Below, one piece after another: positions 27,150 to 35,908 of a stretch of 64,000 bases of DNA. Below the pieces are notes generated by a model. That model ran no database searches and was not told the origin of the DNA. It saw nothing but the letters and a program-made list of their open reading frames with translations. How positions within the stretch are numbered: the stretch's first letter is position 1; every line of letters starts with the position of its first letter. A program made the translations under genes and the position numbers. Source of the DNA: Vreelandella nigrificans (GTDB lineage: Bacteria; Pseudomonadota; Gammaproteobacteria; Pseudomonadales; Halomonadaceae); NCBI RefSeq assembly GCF_002374315.1, contig NZ_NWUX01000003.1:186001-250000 (forward strand), written 5' to 3'.

Positions 27150-27164
27150 GATGAAGCTCCTTAT

Positions 27165-28133
27165 TTACTGTGCAGTGGCGCGTAGGTGGTAATCGTTATT
27201 GAGTCGGTAAAGTCCCGCTTCTTCGTCGTTATCAACGTACCAAAGCAGGTCTTCAGGTTGCTTCATGCGGTGCGGGCTGACCCATTCACCAATGGAGTAG
27301 AGGCTTTCAACAAAGCGAAACTGGGTCTTGGCATCGCGAGCATTGGCCACTTCTCCAGACTGGAAAAGGTCGGAAATAGCGCCATAACCCACCGGAATCG
27401 GCACCAGCCAGCCGCGATAGGGCCGCTGAGCCTGCCAAACGGGCTTCTCGCTGGGTTCGCCTTCATTCTCTAACGTGCAAACATGGTTAAGACGAGAGAG
27501 GTCTAACCACGCATCCAGCAGGCTGCACTCGGGGTTGTGCTGCTGCAGCGTTTGATGGTGTTCGGTGAGGTAGTCGTCGCGCAGGGTTAGCGCAAAGCCG
27601 GGGAGCCAGCGCCGTTTTAGGCGTGCGAATTGCTTGTAGCGTTCATCTTCTTTGTCATCCAGCGCCACCCATTGCGGTCGCTGCTTGTGGCTTGGTACGT
27701 TGCGGTTAGGCACTACGCTACCACCGGCAATTCGCATGCCCGACACAATTTCACCAATTTGATAGGCAATATCCTCATGCTCACTTTCTGTAGCAGCACT
27801 ATCAATCGTGAAGATCAGCGTGATATCAAGATGGACGCGCCCTTCTTCTACAATGGCTGCCGTCCCGCCGGTTTTATCCACCGGATTACGCGTTAGGTGA
27901 AAACCACGAATGTAGCCGCCTTCAGTGGCCTGGGCTTCAAAATCGTGGCAAATAACACCGACATTACCGAGCGAAACGTTGATACCTGCCGAAAAGAGCT
28001 TGCGCTCCAAGGCGTGCATCAAGCCTACAAAAGCACTCATGGCGGGAAAGCCCCAGGTCATTGGACTGGAAATGGCATTGGCGTTTTGTACCCGCAGGCG
28101 CGGCAGGACCAGGAGGTTTTTCACTTTATTCAT
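27165..28133 (-). CDS. csy2: Csy complex protein Csy2 (Cas5f)
   Basis: This protein of about 322 residues begins MNKVKNLLVLPRLRVQNANAISSPMTWGFPAMSAF, the normal Csy2 start. It binds the crRNA 5' handle together with Csy1 and helps read the PAM. Three in-frame starts exist (GTG 28142, ATG 28139, ATG 28133); the last lies 8 bases after GGAGG and is preferred. It overlaps the end of csy1, so the two are translationally coupled. LTLRDDYLTEHHQTLQ and RPYRGWLVPIPVGYGAISDLF are family-typical segments. Confidence 0.95.
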   Translation of the reverse strand: MNKVKNLLVLPRLRVQNANAISSPMTWGFPAMSAFVGLMHALERKLFSAGINVSLGNVGVICHDFEAQATEGGYIRGFHLTRNPVDKTGGTAAIVEEGRVHLDITLIFTIDSAATESEHEDIAYQIGEIVSGMRIAGGSVVPNRNVPSHKQRPQWVALDDKEDERYKQFARLKRRWLPGFALTLRDDYLTEHHQTLQQHNPECSLLDAWLDLSRLNHVCTLENEGEPSEKPVWQAQRPYRGWLVPIPVGYGAISDLFQSGEVANARDAKTQFRFVESLYSIGEWVSPHRMKQPEDLLWYVDNDEEAGLYRLNNDYHLRATAQ

Positions 28134-29490
28134 CGTCATCACCTCCTGGCAGGTTGGTTAAGTCTTCCATTAGGCTTTCCATCCAGCGGCGGTCACGATC
28201 CTGCAGGCGTTGATGGGTAGCATCTTTCGCCAATGTTTTCTTCCAGTGGCGAAATTCCACATCACCAAAGGGAAGCTTTCCGCCGAGCGCGGTATTCAGC
28301 CAGTTAGCAAAGCGGTGACGAATATCGTCTGCCCACTCCACGCTGTTTCGCGCTTCACGAAAAGAGCTATCTTTCTCGGCGCGGCCAGGATCTAGCCAGT
28401 AAATTTCTTCTACTGGTAATTCGCACTTCTCATCGTCACTCCATCCCGCAGGCAGGCTATGCATCTGCATAGCGAATAGCGCCAGCTCATCCATCAGTAT
28501 GGCGGTGTAGTCATCGCGCAAATCGCGTGTGTGCATATCTGACGTAGGGTTTGTTTCAAGAAATTGTTTGAGGTCTTTAACCAGCGAGCGCACGTCCAAA
28601 CGGCTGCCAAAGACGCCAGGGTGAGAGAAAACCGATGCGACTTTCAGCGGTGGGCGAATATCGCGCACATTCCAGCTCGGTGGCATTGAGGCCAGCAAAT
28701 AGTTATTCCCGCCTCGCTCGCTATTCAGCTGCGAGATATTTTGTGGCTTAGTGCCCCCCATTTTCTGTACGGCTAAGTCGGGATAGTTGTGCACGGTTTG
28801 CTCGGCGTATTTGCCCTCCCGCTTGGCTTTACGTGCCTCTTTGGCCTCTTCGCTAAAGCGATCATGGTTAATAGTTTGAAATACGCGATGCGCTAGCGAG
28901 GTGGCATAGAGCGGGGCTAGCAGATGGAAGTCTTCATCCTCCAAGGTGTCTTCGCCCACCAGCCAATAGAGTTGCTTGCCCCGAGTGTGTGAAGCGTGCT
29001 CGCCACTCGGCTCGGTAATCGCCGCAAAAGCGTTGATCCAAGCCTGGGCTTGTTCGTGGTTATCGCTTAACGCTTTTGCCAGCTCACCATCATTTTCCAA
29101 CGCACGTTCAAGCAGTGATTTTCCCTCAAATTGTAGCTTCAAGAACTTATAAACATCCAAAGCTGCAGCATTTCCCACAACATCGCCCGCAAAATCAGCG
29201 GGAAGCGTGTGGCTGCCGACAAGATGATGGTTGTTTAGCAATTCAGGTGGGGCGTAAAGATTGGAGCCTTTGGCATCCGGATGAATAGGTTTGAGGGAGT
29301 GGGTAACGACTTGCAGTTGACCAACACGTCTTGCCGCATCGTTAATCCAGGTATCGAACTGGAACTGCTCCACTAACGCCTGGTATTTTGGATCGTCGGG
29401 AGCTAGCTTTTCCGCTTTGGTATCGAAACGCTCTTTTAAGAAGGTTTCGACCCCAGAGCGAATTTCTGCTGCTCTGCTATTATCTGCCAT
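28126..29490 (-). CDS. csy1: Csy complex large subunit Csy1 (Cas8f)
   Basis: This 454-residue protein contains the hallmark GGTKPQNISQLNSERGGN (about residues 247-264) followed by LLASMPPSW. Cas8f sits at the 5' end of the crRNA with Cas5f, recognises the PAM and recruits Cas2/3 after target binding. The C-terminal helical region ends in an acidic tail (GGDDDE). It is separated from cas2-3 by about 220 bases holding an opposite-strand HicB-like ORF, so the csy genes probably have their own promoter. AGGAAA precedes the ATG. Confidence 0.96.
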   Translation of the reverse strand: MADNSRAAEIRSGVETFLKERFDTKAEKLAPDDPKYQALVEQFQFDTWINDAARRVGQLQVVTHSLKPIHPDAKGSNLYAPPELLNNHHLVGSHTLPADFAGDVVGNAAALDVYKFLKLQFEGKSLLERALENDGELAKALSDNHEQAQAWINAFAAITEPSGEHASHTRGKQLYWLVGEDTLEDEDFHLLAPLYATSLAHRVFQTINHDRFSEEAKEARKAKREGKYAEQTVHNYPDLAVQKMGGTKPQNISQLNSERGGNNYLLASMPPSWNVRDIRPPLKVASVFSHPGVFGSRLDVRSLVKDLKQFLETNPTSDMHTRDLRDDYTAILMDELALFAMQMHSLPAGWSDDEKCELPVEEIYWLDPGRAEKDSSFREARNSVEWADDIRHRFANWLNTALGGKLPFGDVEFRHWKKTLAKDATHQRLQDRDRRWMESLMEDLTNLPGGDDDE

Positions 29491-29529
29491 ACATTTTCCT
29501 TTTGTTTATCACACTCTGTTGGCATAGAA

Positions 29530-29703
29530 ATGATGATAAAACACAGCGACCACATCTTTAGTATTCTTTGGTCTGAAGAAGACCAACAATTTGTCGGTTT
29601 ATGTTCGGATTTTCCAAGTCTTTCCTGGCTTGCTAATGACAGCACCGATGCTCTTACTGGTATCAAAACGCTTGTACGCGAAACGCTCGCGGATATTAAC
29701 TAG
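29530..29703 (+). CDS. Small HicB-like antitoxin-domain ORF inside the cas locus
   Basis: This 57-residue ORF is too short for usual gene calling. It reads MMIKHSDHIFSILWSEEDQQ, then FVGLCSDFPSLSWLANDSTD and ALTGIKTLVRETLADIN. The pattern W(S/D)xED-x-FVG-C-x-(E/D)FPSLSWLA with a following ALxGIxxLV helix matches the N-terminal RNase-H-like fold of HicB-family antitoxins. The usual C-terminal DNA-binding (ribbon-helix-helix) part is missing, and no HicA toxin gene is adjacent. It lies on the strand opposite to all cas genes and ends 11 bases from the cas2-3 stop. There is no clear ribosome binding site, so it may be a truncated relic, or a minimal solo domain. Confidence 0.55.
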   Translation: MMIKHSDHIFSILWSEEDQQFVGLCSDFPSLSWLANDSTDALTGIKTLVRETLADIN

Positions 29704-29714
29704 CATGTTTAACT

Positions 29715-32700
29715 TCATTTGCTCCTCCAAAACCCCAATACGGAGTGGTATCCCCACCGTGGGCTTCTAGCCGAAGCAGTCACCGTGCCGAAGGTACGGG
29801 CGGCGCGGTCAAGGGAGATATCCAAGTCTTCCGCTAAGTCAGCCAGTGCTGTTAAGTAGTCGCTTGCACCCCAGGGTTGTATCCGTTCGCCCTGCTCGTT
29901 TGCTAGGTCTATCCGCACCAGTAGGCTCTCTTCCACCGGAACGTAGAGTTTTTCACCGCGCCTTGCGCCATCATCTACGCGGTGTAGCGTCCAGGTTTCA
30001 CCGCCCTCATCGGGCAGCAGCGCTAGGGTTATTTCAGGTTCGAGCTGCTTACGAAATGGGTCACGTTGAATCAACACACCGGTTAAATGCAGCTGCGGCA
30101 TCACATGCCAGCTATAGGCGCCTAACGGCGGTGGCTTGGGTGTTTTCCCTATCCGTATCTCTTTTTTGGTTAACGGCTCGGCGGGTTGTTCGATCATCAG
30201 TTGGTGTAGCCGCTCGTGCTCCAGGTCTACCAGGCTATCTTTGGCGTGCAGCGTTTCTCGTGCCAGCACGCGGGGGCGGGCATCAATCACTTGATACTCA
30301 TCTGGCGTTAACAGCGTGTTAAGTGAGTGGCTATTAAGACGCCAGGCCATCTTCGTTTCAAAGCCTGGCTTATGAAACGCGGGCTCATCCGCGCGCTCCA
30401 GATGCTTTAGATTGGTCTCCAACAGCAGAATATTCGCCACCTCACAGGCCTGTTCGCGATGGCGACGCACCCGGCCTGCTAACTGAATAATCGAGCGCAT
30501 GGAAGAAGGCTCCACTATGGCCCAATCATAGTCGTGGTCGCGGCCCACTTCCGTGACCGGCGAGCCAAGCACCATAAACAGGTGATCGTTCTCTTCGCTG
30601 CTATCCAGTAGGCGGCGGATATCCGGCTGCTGAAAAACGCGATCTGGCTCAGCCCGTTGCAGCGTTCTGTCTAACCGGCGCTCAATTTCTGAGCGCATGA
30701 CCAATGGGTGGCGGGAGTGATAGACGCACAGATGAAGTCGCACACCCTCAGGTGCGCCCTGCTGAAACAGTGCTCTGGCCACATCTACTAAGGGGTCAAT
30801 ATTGGCCATTCGGATCAAGCCAAAGCTGACGCGTTTTCCCGAATGGGGGTCAACGGAGTGATGCTGTTGGTGAAGCGCTAGCGCATGTTCACGCAGCAGG
30901 GATGCAATGGCGGGTCTTATCTCTTCGGGGCGTTTACCCAACGGTGGCAACGCTAAAATATCTGCGCGGCGGCGTACCGGGCTTTTGGCTAGGCGCTCTA
31001 ACCGACGCTTGGCAAAGGCGTGGTGAGCCTCTCGAAAAGTTTCGCTACTGGAGCAGTTGTGATGCTGGCGGTCGTGCTCGTCGAACCAAGCGCAGCAAAT
31101 ATCGGTCGCTAACCCCGGCTCGCCGCGGTGACGCTGAAAGGCTTCGCGACCACTGCGATAGGCTTCATACAAACCCTCCACTAGCGCAGGCGGCAAGGTG
31201 GCCGAGGAAAGCAGCACCCGTGAACCTAGCAGCCCAGCCCAATTGACGAGCCGGGTAAGCGCCGGCAGGTCGTTGATATCGAAATCGTCGATTTCATCGA
31301 GCACTAAATCACTGCTCATTAGGCGTAGCATGGGCACGATCTGCCGTCCGCCTCGTGTGCTCTCCGTGGCGGGCACTAGATGGTCAACGGTACATACTAA
31401 AATCGGTGCGGCGATCAGCGCGCGGGTGCCCGGCTCATCGCTCAAACGCCGCAGTACCGGGTGGCTATCAAAATTGCCATCAAACACCACGTGGGCATCT
31501 TCTTCAATCAGTGCCTGTTTGGATGCTGAACCACTGGCTTCGGCTTCCTGCTCGTAGTGCTCAAACAGGGCTTTATTAGCGCTGCCACCCACGCGCACGG
31601 CGAGTTCATCTTCACCTAAATGCAAACGATCACGTAAAGCTTGGCCGGTTTGCAGGGTTAGGGTGCGCAACCCCAACGCAATGCTAAAGCGCGCGCCCTG
31701 CTGTGGGTCAGCCAGAGCGTACATAATGCGGCCATTCGCTAAGGTTTTACCACAGCCAGTGGACGCCATGTTAATGCCAAAAAAGCCTTGGCGCTGGCTA
31801 CGCTCTCTAAGCGATTGCGCCAGATCGAAAGCTTTATCCTGCCAGCGAAAGCGTGGGTGGCTACTGCGCTTACGAAAGCCTTTATGGCGCGCTAAACGGG
31901 GTAAGTGGCTGTCTACGCTGGGTAGTGCACGGGCAACTGCTGCCGCGTGTTTCTCAACTCCTAAAATATGCTCATCTAACGGTTGATTGGGCTGTCCGGT
32001 TTTGCGCACGGTATTGGCAATTAACGGGTAATTGGGCTCGCCGCGCACGCGATGCTGTAGGTCTTCCAGGCTTGAGTAATGGTGATCGGCCAGCATTAAG
32101 CTAAGCCGAGCTAAGTGCATAACGTAGCGGCTTTCCAGCCAGTGGCTACCATTTTGCAGCCGTACCTGTAACCGCGTGGCGAGCTTTGTGGCACGCTCAC
32201 GCCAACGTGGCGTGCTAACAGGTAATCCGCCCTTGAACTGCCAGTAGGGTGTGATGCGTTTAGGGTCTTGGGTCTCGGGAATCTCGTTCCACTCGGCATA
32301 AATAGAAGCAAACAATCCGCCCAATTGCTCCGCCTGAAGTGGCGCCTTTCCTCTGCCCCAGCGCCTTTCATTTTCACCATCGTTTTCCGGCGGTTTTAAA
32401 GGTAGCCGGTGGTGGCTAAGCACTAGCCAACCCAGCGCAGCCGCCAGCGGCGGTAAACGACTAAACACCGTAGAGGTGGGTGTATCTATCCCGTCGCGCT
32501 CTAATCCTGCCAACCAGTCCTGCTCTTGATAGCCGCCTTCGGCTAGGCGCGCAAGCCATGTGGAGTCGTCATCACTACCTACAAACGCTTGGAACAGGCG
32601 TAGCGAGATCCACTCATGGCGGTATAAGTTGCGCCCTTCCAATTTGCCTTTTAGCCGCTGCTGAAAGGCGTCGCAGGCTTTTCCCAGGTCGTGGAGTAAC

Positions 32701-33059
32701 GCAGCCATCGCAGTAAGCAATAGAATGTCTTCACCGTTGTGCCAGTCGTTCTCATCGCGACGGCGAAGGATATCTCTGGCGGTAGTATTGGTTGGTACTG
32801 CACCATTGATATTAAACCGCGACGCATCCCCCACTACCCACATTAGCTCGCTGTGGTCGTGGCCACGAATCCAGTGGCAGGCGACGGCGGTATTCTTGCG
32901 GGCTTTTTTACGCAGCAGCTTGCGCAGTGTATCTAGTCCCGCCTGGGTGATAGGTGTTTGCCAGGTGCGATCTCCTCGGCGTTCGGCAAACTGGTCGAGT
33001 ATTCGGCGCGTCTCTTTAAGGGCATTTTTGTTGCACTGGGAAATAAGCAACACATTCAT
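29715..33059 (-). CDS. cas3: Cas2-Cas3 fusion nuclease-helicase (type I-F)
   Basis: This 1114-residue protein has an N-terminal Cas2 domain (MNVLLISQCNKNALKETRRI, about 1-95), which is diagnostic for subtype I-F. It then has an HD nuclease (LLHDLGKACDAF near residue 120), a superfamily 2 helicase with Walker A MASTGCGKTLANGRI, DEID-type motif LVLDEIDDFD, motif III LLSSATLPP and motif VI QLAGRVRRHREQ, and a C-terminal domain. With Cas1 it integrates spacers; recruited by the Csy complex it unwinds and shreds target DNA. Its ATG overlaps the cas1 stop (ATGA). All catalytic motifs are present. Confidence 0.97.
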   Translation of the reverse strand: MNVLLISQCNKNALKETRRILDQFAERRGDRTWQTPITQAGLDTLRKLLRKKARKNTAVACHWIRGHDHSELMWVVGDASRFNINGAVPTNTTARDILRRRDENDWHNGEDILLLTAMAALLHDLGKACDAFQQRLKGKLEGRNLYRHEWISLRLFQAFVGSDDDSTWLARLAEGGYQEQDWLAGLERDGIDTPTSTVFSRLPPLAAALGWLVLSHHRLPLKPPENDGENERRWGRGKAPLQAEQLGGLFASIYAEWNEIPETQDPKRITPYWQFKGGLPVSTPRWRERATKLATRLQVRLQNGSHWLESRYVMHLARLSLMLADHHYSSLEDLQHRVRGEPNYPLIANTVRKTGQPNQPLDEHILGVEKHAAAVARALPSVDSHLPRLARHKGFRKRSSHPRFRWQDKAFDLAQSLRERSQRQGFFGINMASTGCGKTLANGRIMYALADPQQGARFSIALGLRTLTLQTGQALRDRLHLGEDELAVRVGGSANKALFEHYEQEAEASGSASKQALIEEDAHVVFDGNFDSHPVLRRLSDEPGTRALIAAPILVCTVDHLVPATESTRGGRQIVPMLRLMSSDLVLDEIDDFDINDLPALTRLVNWAGLLGSRVLLSSATLPPALVEGLYEAYRSGREAFQRHRGEPGLATDICCAWFDEHDRQHHNCSSSETFREAHHAFAKRRLERLAKSPVRRRADILALPPLGKRPEEIRPAIASLLREHALALHQQHHSVDPHSGKRVSFGLIRMANIDPLVDVARALFQQGAPEGVRLHLCVYHSRHPLVMRSEIERRLDRTLQRAEPDRVFQQPDIRRLLDSSEENDHLFMVLGSPVTEVGRDHDYDWAIVEPSSMRSIIQLAGRVRRHREQACEVANILLLETNLKHLERADEPAFHKPGFETKMAWRLNSHSLNTLLTPDEYQVIDARPRVLARETLHAKDSLVDLEHERLHQLMIEQPAEPLTKKEIRIGKTPKPPPLGAYSWHVMPQLHLTGVLIQRDPFRKQLEPEITLALLPDEGGETWTLHRVDDGARRGEKLYVPVEESLLVRIDLANEQGERIQPWGASDYLTALADLAEDLDISLDRAARTFGTVTASARSPRWGYHSVLGFWRSK

Positions 33060-34030
33060 TGCTCCGCGCCCCCCAACGCTTGAGCCACTTCCTTGAGCGT
33101 ATCAATCATGAAATCGAGGGATTCGGTGCGGGTTAAGCGCTCAATGCAGGCTTGGCGAAACTCCTGCTCTTCATCGCCGCGCATGGCGGAAATAAATGCT
33201 TGAGGCAGAATCACGGCGTCTTTCACCAAATCCGCCACATCAAACACCAGTCCTCCGCGGCGGGTTTTACCGTGCAGTACCGCAAGCCCGTGGGGAATGC
33301 CCAATACCCAGGTGGCGGTCGCCGCTAGGCCATAGGCGAGGTAGTTGCCGTGATCAAGAAAGCGGTTGGCAGGGTCAGTGCCTGAGCCGCGCTTGGCGCG
33401 GGTGAAGTCACCGTAGTCGACCGCATTAACCGCTAGCTTGAACAGCGTTTTGGTTAAGCGTGCTTCTAAGGTCAGTAGATCAACGGTGTTGGGGGCTTTG
33501 GTAATTGCTTCACGGTGATGGTTCAGTGCGCTATGCAGGTGGTCGGTGGAAATAGTAAAGCCTGCGTCTTTCATCACACGGCTTGTCCATAGCGCTTCAA
33601 TACGCGCAAGGCGCGCCTGCTGAAACGCGCGGGCGGCATCCAGACGTTTTACATCGTCAAACCAGAAACGCACCCAGTATTGAAGATACTCCGTGGGCCG
33701 GTACTCGCTTTGCGGGGTTAGCCAGGCGACATCCACATCCACCTCATTGGCGGCAAATAACGGCGTGCCACCGCCACCACAAAACCCGACTAATACACCT
33801 GCTTTGGCAAGCTCACGCATGGCCGCTTGGGTAATTGAGGTACCGGTGCCCAACAGTATCGAGGTGGTGTTGGCGATGGGGATATTCCAATAACGGGATT
33901 TGCTGCCCTCATCGGTAACGTATTCTACTCGGCCACCATTCACCAGCACCCGGCAGTGCTGCAGGTAATAGAGGTTAGCGCGTTTGGAGTGGAGGATTGT
34001 TTTAAGATCCGAAGGTGAGAAGTCTTCCAC
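33056..34030 (-). CDS. cas1: CRISPR integrase Cas1 (type I-F)
   Basis: This 324-residue protein starts at a GTG preceded by CAGGAG. The metal-binding active site is visible as Glu in LLTLEARLTKTLF (about residue 189), His in GLAVLHGKTRRGG and Asp in LVFDVADLVKD. NIPIANTTSILLGTGTSITQAAM is typical of the I-F Cas1 N-terminal domain. Cas1 forms the adaptation complex with Cas2-3 and inserts new spacers at the leader end. It is the first gene of the locus and translationally coupled to cas2-3, so the adaptation unit looks intact. Confidence 0.97.
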   Translation of the reverse strand: MEDFSPSDLKTILHSKRANLYYLQHCRVLVNGGRVEYVTDEGSKSRYWNIPIANTTSILLGTGTSITQAAMRELAKAGVLVGFCGGGGTPLFAANEVDVDVAWLTPQSEYRPTEYLQYWVRFWFDDVKRLDAARAFQQARLARIEALWTSRVMKDAGFTISTDHLHSALNHHREAITKAPNTVDLLTLEARLTKTLFKLAVNAVDYGDFTRAKRGSGTDPANRFLDHGNYLAYGLAATATWVLGIPHGLAVLHGKTRRGGLVFDVADLVKDAVILPQAFISAMRGDEEQEFRQACIERLTRTESLDFMIDTLKEVAQALGGAEQ

Positions 34031-34185
34031 GGTAGCACTCCTGAGTAGCGATCTCCCATCTAACCATCCTTCGCCCCACCATGCTATTGACCTTAGTCAT
34101 ACTTCGCGCCTTTTGAATACACGTTAGCCTCTGGTGCTCTCCATGCTACGCTTAGCGCTACCGCCCCCTTTTATAGGCCTTCACC

Positions 34186-34857
34186 ATGCATGTTGTTCGC
34201 GTTTTTACCGCGTTGGTTACCACCTTGGTGATCGCGCTGCCTGCTTACTCACAAACCTCATCTCAAGCCTCTACCGATTGGGCGATCTATGACGAGGTGT
34301 TTGAAAGCGGGGCACGCCATGCTGCTTGGTGGGATGCTGGGTGGACGGGGATTTATGCAGCAAGTTTCGCGATCGACGCCTACCAAGCGAGTGAGGCAAG
34401 CAGCCGAGATGACCGCTTTGATGCGCGGGTGGGGGTCGTGAAATCTGCCTTGGCGTTAGGTGGCATGCTGCTAGACCGTCAGCCGCACCAAGCGGCATTG
34501 GTTGAGTATGAGCGCCTAAAAGCCAGCGGTGAGCTAAGCGGCGTGCAGGCGCTGGGCTTAGAGCTTGCCCAAGCCGAACAGGCTCGTCGTGGTTTTGAAG
34601 CACGCATTAGCTCGCTAGTGGTCAACAGCCTTGCAGGAGCAGTGATTGCCGCCGATGGTCGCGAGCGAGACGGTGCGATTAATTTTGCTACCGGTATGTT
34701 AATTAATGAGCTGCAAATATGGACGCAGCCCAACCAGGCCTCTAGCGCGATTAATCGTTTTCAGCCTGCCAACCTGTCGCTGGGGCCTATCACTATCCCC
34801 GGTGAATACGCACTGCATGTAACGCCTCAGCAGCTTGGTGCCACCTGGCGTTACTAA
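34186..34857 (+). CDS. Hypothetical exported protein
   Basis: This 223-residue protein of unrecognised family has a clear signal peptide (MHVVRVFTALVTTLVIALPAYS, cleavage probably before QTSS), so it should be periplasmic. The mature part is rich in Ala and charged helices (ARHAAWWDAGWTGIYAASFAIDAY; GVVKSALALGGMLL; SLVVNSLAGAVIAADGRERDGAINFATGMLINELQIWTQP split over several segments). The glycine/alanine-rich helices could insert in a membrane. It is divergent from cas1 and has no functional link visible. Confidence 0.7.
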   Translation: MHVVRVFTALVTTLVIALPAYSQTSSQASTDWAIYDEVFESGARHAAWWDAGWTGIYAASFAIDAYQASEASSRDDRFDARVGVVKSALALGGMLLDRQPHQAALVEYERLKASGELSGVQALGLELAQAEQARRGFEARISSLVVNSLAGAVIAADGRERDGAINFATGMLINELQIWTQPNQASSAINRFQPANLSLGPITIPGEYALHVTPQQLGATWRY

Positions 34858-34897
34858 TTTGCCCTTCTAAGCTCTGCCTTCTTTTTTGTTCTTCCAC

Positions 34898-34926
34898 AGC
34901 ACTGGTGGCAACTAGCAACCAGTGCT
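34898..34926 (+). terminator. Possible terminator after the hypothetical exported protein
   Basis: Perfect 9-base arms AGCACTGGT and ACCAGTGCT with an 11-base loop are followed by TTAT. The short T-run makes it a weak candidate. Confidence 0.45.
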
Positions 34927-34987
34927 TTATCGTTGCCAGCGTGGCATTAACACGTAAAATATTTGGCAACTTTTGGCTTTAATTAAC

Positions 34988-35000
34988 GTTATGTTATAAC
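34988..35000 (+). promoter_or_regulatory. Zur box upstream of the zinc uptake operon
   Basis: GTTATGTTATAAC matches the gammaproteobacterial Zur core GTTATANTATAAC at every fixed position except one. It lies 28 bases before the first start codon of the small ORF-znuC-znuB unit, where a repressor would block transcription when zinc is plentiful. No zur gene is in the window. Confidence 0.65.
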
Positions 35001-35027
35001 CTATTTGGTTAACAAAGAGGGTAGTCT

Positions 35028-35177
35028 GTGAGTCATCGTGCGCACCGCCATAATAAGGAAGGCCCTTGTCATTTCTCCTTGATGTCATTGTCGGCTACTA
35101 AACGGCTGATATTTGTTGGCGTACCACTGTTGATACTTTGGGTCTTAGTGGTATGGGCTGGCGGGTGGTTGAGATGA
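35028..35177 (+). CDS. Small His-rich single-span membrane peptide ahead of znuC
   Basis: This 49-residue ORF starts with GTG after AGAGGG and ends in an ATGA overlap with the znuC start, so it is probably translated and coupled to znuC. The N-terminus is rich in possible metal ligands (SHRAHRHNKEGPCH: four His and one Cys). Residues about 26-46 (RLIFVGVPLLILWVLVVWAG) form one membrane helix. The function is unknown. Its place between a Zur box and znuC suggests a small accessory of the zinc importer, or a leader peptide for coupling. Confidence 0.55.
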   Translation: MSHRAHRHNKEGPCHFSLMSLSATKRLIFVGVPLLILWVLVVWAGGWLR

Positions 35178-35908
35178 GTCAGCGCTCACTATCACGCTTA
35201 CAACTGCATAACCTGCATTTGGCGCAAGCAAGGCGCACTGTGCTGGAACATATTGAGGGCGATTTTCAGCCAGGGGCGATTACGGCACTTATCGGTGCCA
35301 ACGGCGCCGGTAAAAGTACGCTGATCCAGGCCATCATGGGTGAGTTACGGCCTATCAGTGGCAAAGTCGTGTGTACGGTGCCGAAAGAGCGCCGAGCGTG
35401 GTTGCCCCAGCAGCTGGCATTAGATCTCACCTTCCCCATGAGTGTGGAGGAGTTGGTGATGACCGGCAGTTGGCCAAGTCACGGGGCATTCACTGGCTAC
35501 TGTGCGGCGCACTACCGCAAGGGTCGTGAGATTATGGCCCGCCTGGGTATTTCGCATTTGGCCCACCGCCCGCTGGGTGAGCTTTCCGGTGGCCAGCGCC
35601 AGCGTGCACTGATTGGGCGCACACTGATGCAAGAGGCTGAGCTTTTACTGTTAGACGAGCCGTTTGCCAATGTGGATAGCGATACGGTGGATATTTTGAT
35701 CCGCATTCTGCGCCAGATGGCCGACGACGGCGCGACGATCATTGTGGTACTGCACGATATGGATCACCTGCGCCGCCTGGCCGACGAAGTACTGATGCTA
35801 AGCGGCGGCCATAGCCGCTGGGTCGCGCCCAGTGAGCTTACTCATCAACATGCACCTGCCCAAGTGGTGCCGTTCACGCTGGGAGGTCGCCATGCTGGAT
35901 CTGCTTAA
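35174..35908 (+). CDS. znuC: Zinc ABC transporter ATP-binding protein ZnuC
   Basis: This 244-residue ATPase begins MSQRSLSRLQLHNLHLAQ and has Walker A GANGAGKST, Q-loop region WLPQQLALDLTFPMSV, signature LSGGQRQR, Walker B LLLLDEPFANVD and the H-loop VLHDMDHLRRLAD. It powers uptake of zinc delivered by the periplasmic binding protein. It overlaps the small upstream ORF by four bases and znuB by 17, so the genes form one operon. The A-I type metal ABC family also includes manganese importers; the Zur box and His-rich binding protein favour zinc. Confidence 0.88.
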   Translation: MSQRSLSRLQLHNLHLAQARRTVLEHIEGDFQPGAITALIGANGAGKSTLIQAIMGELRPISGKVVCTVPKERRAWLPQQLALDLTFPMSVEELVMTGSWPSHGAFTGYCAAHYRKGREIMARLGISHLAHRPLGELSGGQRQRALIGRTLMQEAELLLLDEPFANVDSDTVDILIRILRQMADDGATIIVVLHDMDHLRRLADEVLMLSGGHSRWVAPSELTHQHAPAQVVPFTLGGRHAGSA

